64,000 nt of DNA from Pontixanthobacter aestiaquae (GTDB taxonomy: Bacteria > Pseudomonadota > Alphaproteobacteria > Sphingomonadales > Sphingomonadaceae): the NCBI RefSeq assembly GCF_009827455.1, contig NZ_WTYZ01000001.1:434001-498000 (forward strand), in the 5' to 3' direction. Under the pieces are notes generated by a model. The model did not search any database. It saw only the letters and a list, made by a program, of their open reading frames with translations, and was not told the origin of the DNA. Positions 62,747 through 64,000 of the stretch are shown here, piece by piece. Position 1 is the first letter of the stretch, and the number at the start of each line of letters is the position of its first letter. A program made the translations under genes and the position numbers.

Positions 62747-64000
62747 CGGCTGAGAATCCCGATAGCATGACAGTCAGGGAGCTCGTTGAACTCCACAAGA
62801 AACAGATGCTTCGTGCAAACCCTGAATACCAGAGGGGTGTTGTTTGGAAGGGCGACCAAAAGAAAAAGCTCATCGATTCTGTGCTGCGGGGATACCCTCT
62901 GCCTCGCATCTATCTGCATCATGTCAGCGAAAGCTATGCTGGTTTTCAGAACGATCGTCTCGAGATCATTGACGGCCAACAGCGGATCACTGCGCTTAGC
63001 GAATTCGCCCAAGGAGCCTTTAAGCTATTTGATCCCAAAGAAGACGACGCAGTAGCAAAGTTTCCTGCGTTCATCAGAGACGAACCATGCGACTGGGGGC
63101 ACAAGAATTTTGACGGTCTATCAGAAGAACTGAAAACCAAATTCTGGGAGACGAAAATCTCCATAGCCAGAATCGAAACTGACAATACCAATGAGGTCAG
63201 AGATCTCTTTGTCCGCCTCCAAGGCGGTATGCCACTGAGTGCGCAGGAGCGTAGAGACGCTCTTCCGGGTCAATTCACGGACTACATTCTGAAGCTCGGT
63301 GGGAAGCCTGAGTTAGCAAGGTATCCCGGCCATGAGTTTTTCACCAAGACATTGGGCATGAAGCCGGGGCGAGATCGTGGCAAAACACGCCAATTGGCTG
63401 CGCAAATTGCGATTCTCTTTCTCAACCGTCGCGCACTTGGAGGTGATGGCTATTGCGACATTAACGCCAAAGCGATTGACGATTTCTACTACGAGCACCT
63501 CGACTTTGATCCTGAAATGGATGCAGCTAAGCGACTCACAACGATCCTTGATAAGATCGTGTCACTTATCCAACCTGAGAAGCACGCAAAGCTACGCGGA
63601 CACGATGCGATGCACTTAGTTTTGCTCGTAGACACTCTTTGGGATGACTACACCAGAGGATGGGAGCCGAAGTTACCATCTGCGCTCGATGAGTTCTTGA
63701 GCCAGATCGCGGAAGCCAAACTTACGAAGGATGACGCATCACCAAGCGAATTCTGGACGCAGTACTCAACTTGGACCCGAGTGAACTCGGATCGAGGGGA
63801 TAATATCGCAAAGAGGAATCGCTTCTACCTCGAAAAAATGCGGTCCTACTTGGCTCCATTGAACGGAAAAGACCCCAAGCGGCTTTATGGAGAAGTTGAA
63901 CGCACGGTCCTCTTTTATCGACAGAGCAAGCTTTGCGCCGTTTGCGATGCTCCAGTCAGTTGGAGCGAAGCCGAAATTCACCACGTAACTGAACACTCCA
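62743..64000 (+). CDS. DUF262 protein with C-terminal HNH-like segment, partial
   Basis: The 419 visible residues start with a DUF262 (ParB/sulfiredoxin-like, GmrS-type) domain: PEYQRGVVWKGDQKKKLIDSVLRGYPLPRIYL and the hallmark DGQQRITAL (about residue 75), then VRLQGGMPLSAQERRDA. A helical region follows, and the visible end is an HNH-type metal site with CAVCDAP ... EIHHVTEHS, where the gene runs off the window. DUF262 proteins such as GmrSD and SspE use NTP hydrolysis to steer cleavage of modified phage DNA. The start overlaps the methylase stop (ATGA), so expression is coupled. Confidence 0.88.
   Translation, partial: MTAENPDSMTVRELVELHKKQMLRANPEYQRGVVWKGDQKKKLIDSVLRGYPLPRIYLHHVSESYAGFQNDRLEIIDGQQRITALSEFAQGAFKLFDPKEDDAVAKFPAFIRDEPCDWGHKNFDGLSEELKTKFWETKISIARIETDNTNEVRDLFVRLQGGMPLSAQERRDALPGQFTDYILKLGGKPELARYPGHEFFTKTLGMKPGRDRGKTRQLAAQIAILFLNRRALGGDGYCDINAKAIDDFYYEHLDFDPEMDAAKRLTTILDKIVSLIQPEKHAKLRGHDAMHLVLLVDTLWDDYTRGWEPKLPSALDEFLSQIAEAKLTKDDASPSEFWTQYSTWTRVNSDRGDNIAKRNRFYLEKMRSYLAPLNGKDPKRLYGEVERTVLFYRQSKLCAVCDAPVSWSEAEIHHVTEHS

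Larger units (their letters stand above)
54502..64000. mobile_element. Integrated element at tRNA-Arg(CCG), left part; right end outside
   Basis: Integrase, primase-polymerase/helicase, lipoprotein, restriction-modification and DUF262-HNH genes follow the tRNA without core genes in between. Several hand-sampled lines here have about 43% G+C against about 68% in a sampled core line, though one line in the methylase gene is also near 62%. The left boundary is inferred at the tRNA 3' end. The right attachment site is not in the window. Confidence 0.85.

Noticed and set aside
62743..64000. Identifying the last gene as a complete GmrSD enzyme
   Set aside because: Only the DUF262 part and the start of an HNH-like site are visible, and the usual GmrSD C-terminal domain is DUF1524; the gene is cut by the window end.

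Overview
The window looks like a chromosomal segment of an alphaproteobacterium of the order Sphingomonadales, probably Erythrobacteraceae. The pointers are a UrcA-family protein, a PopZ-type (DUF2497) protein next to tolC and a pcm-like gene, a sphingomonad-type suf operon led by an Rrf2 regulator, a fused ThiS-ThiG, DUF2093, MmcB and two LytS/LytTR-type kinase-regulator pairs. The species cannot be fixed from sequence reading alone. Gene density is high, and many neighbours overlap by 1-4 bases (ATGA or GTGA junctions), which suggests tightly coupled operons.

Layout of the core part (1-54.4 kb). A partial [2Fe-2S] ferredoxin and an S9 peptidase open the window, followed by popZ-tolC-pcm (minus strand) and a class I fumarase. 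A LytS-type kinase/LytTR regulator pair comes next, then urcA, a small membrane protein with a metallophosphoesterase, and rplM-rpsI. The ctaA-cutA-(Tat-type secreted protein) operon diverges from merC-thiSG, with a Zur-like palindrome at the merC promoter. After an orphan protein come acyl-CoA ligase, gamma-glutamyltransferase, pyrD and a DUF885 peptidase-like protein. The suf operon (regulator, sufB, two unusual small genes, sufC, sufD, sufS, a DUF59 protein, a GNAT acetyltransferase, an A-type carrier) covers 23.5-30.6 kb. Housekeeping genes follow: adenosine kinase, a pseudouridine synthase without a normal start codon, a ribosomal-oxygenase-like cupin protein, purD and xseA (divergent, with overlapping start codons), DUF2093, an M23 lipoprotein, rpmB, tadA, RNase T2 and nadC. 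A second LytTR/kinase pair, an HD-domain protein, two M48 peptidases around a DsbA-like protein, an alpha/beta hydrolase, an App1 phosphatase, a PAS protein, DUF2141/sterol desaturase and mmcB complete the core.

From a tRNA-Arg(CCG) at 54.4 kb to the end of the window lies an integrated mobile element. It holds a tyrosine integrase directly behind the tRNA, a primase-polymerase/helicase protein, a lipoprotein, a large single-chain restriction-modification protein (nuclease, N6-adenine methylase, TaqI-like specificity region), and, overlapping it by ATGA, a DUF262 protein with a C-terminal HNH-like segment that runs off the end. In hand-sampled lines much of the element is more AT-rich than the core. 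Its intergenic regions are full of inverted and direct repeats: one perfect 12-bp arm pair masks the ribosome-binding site of the primase gene, and a 15-bp inverted repeat flanks an AT-rich stretch just behind it. This element is the accessory, defence-carrying part of the window.

Two copies of a structured intergenic repeat (about 9.04-9.21 kb and 15.75-16.01 kb) account for two of the longest gene-free gaps.
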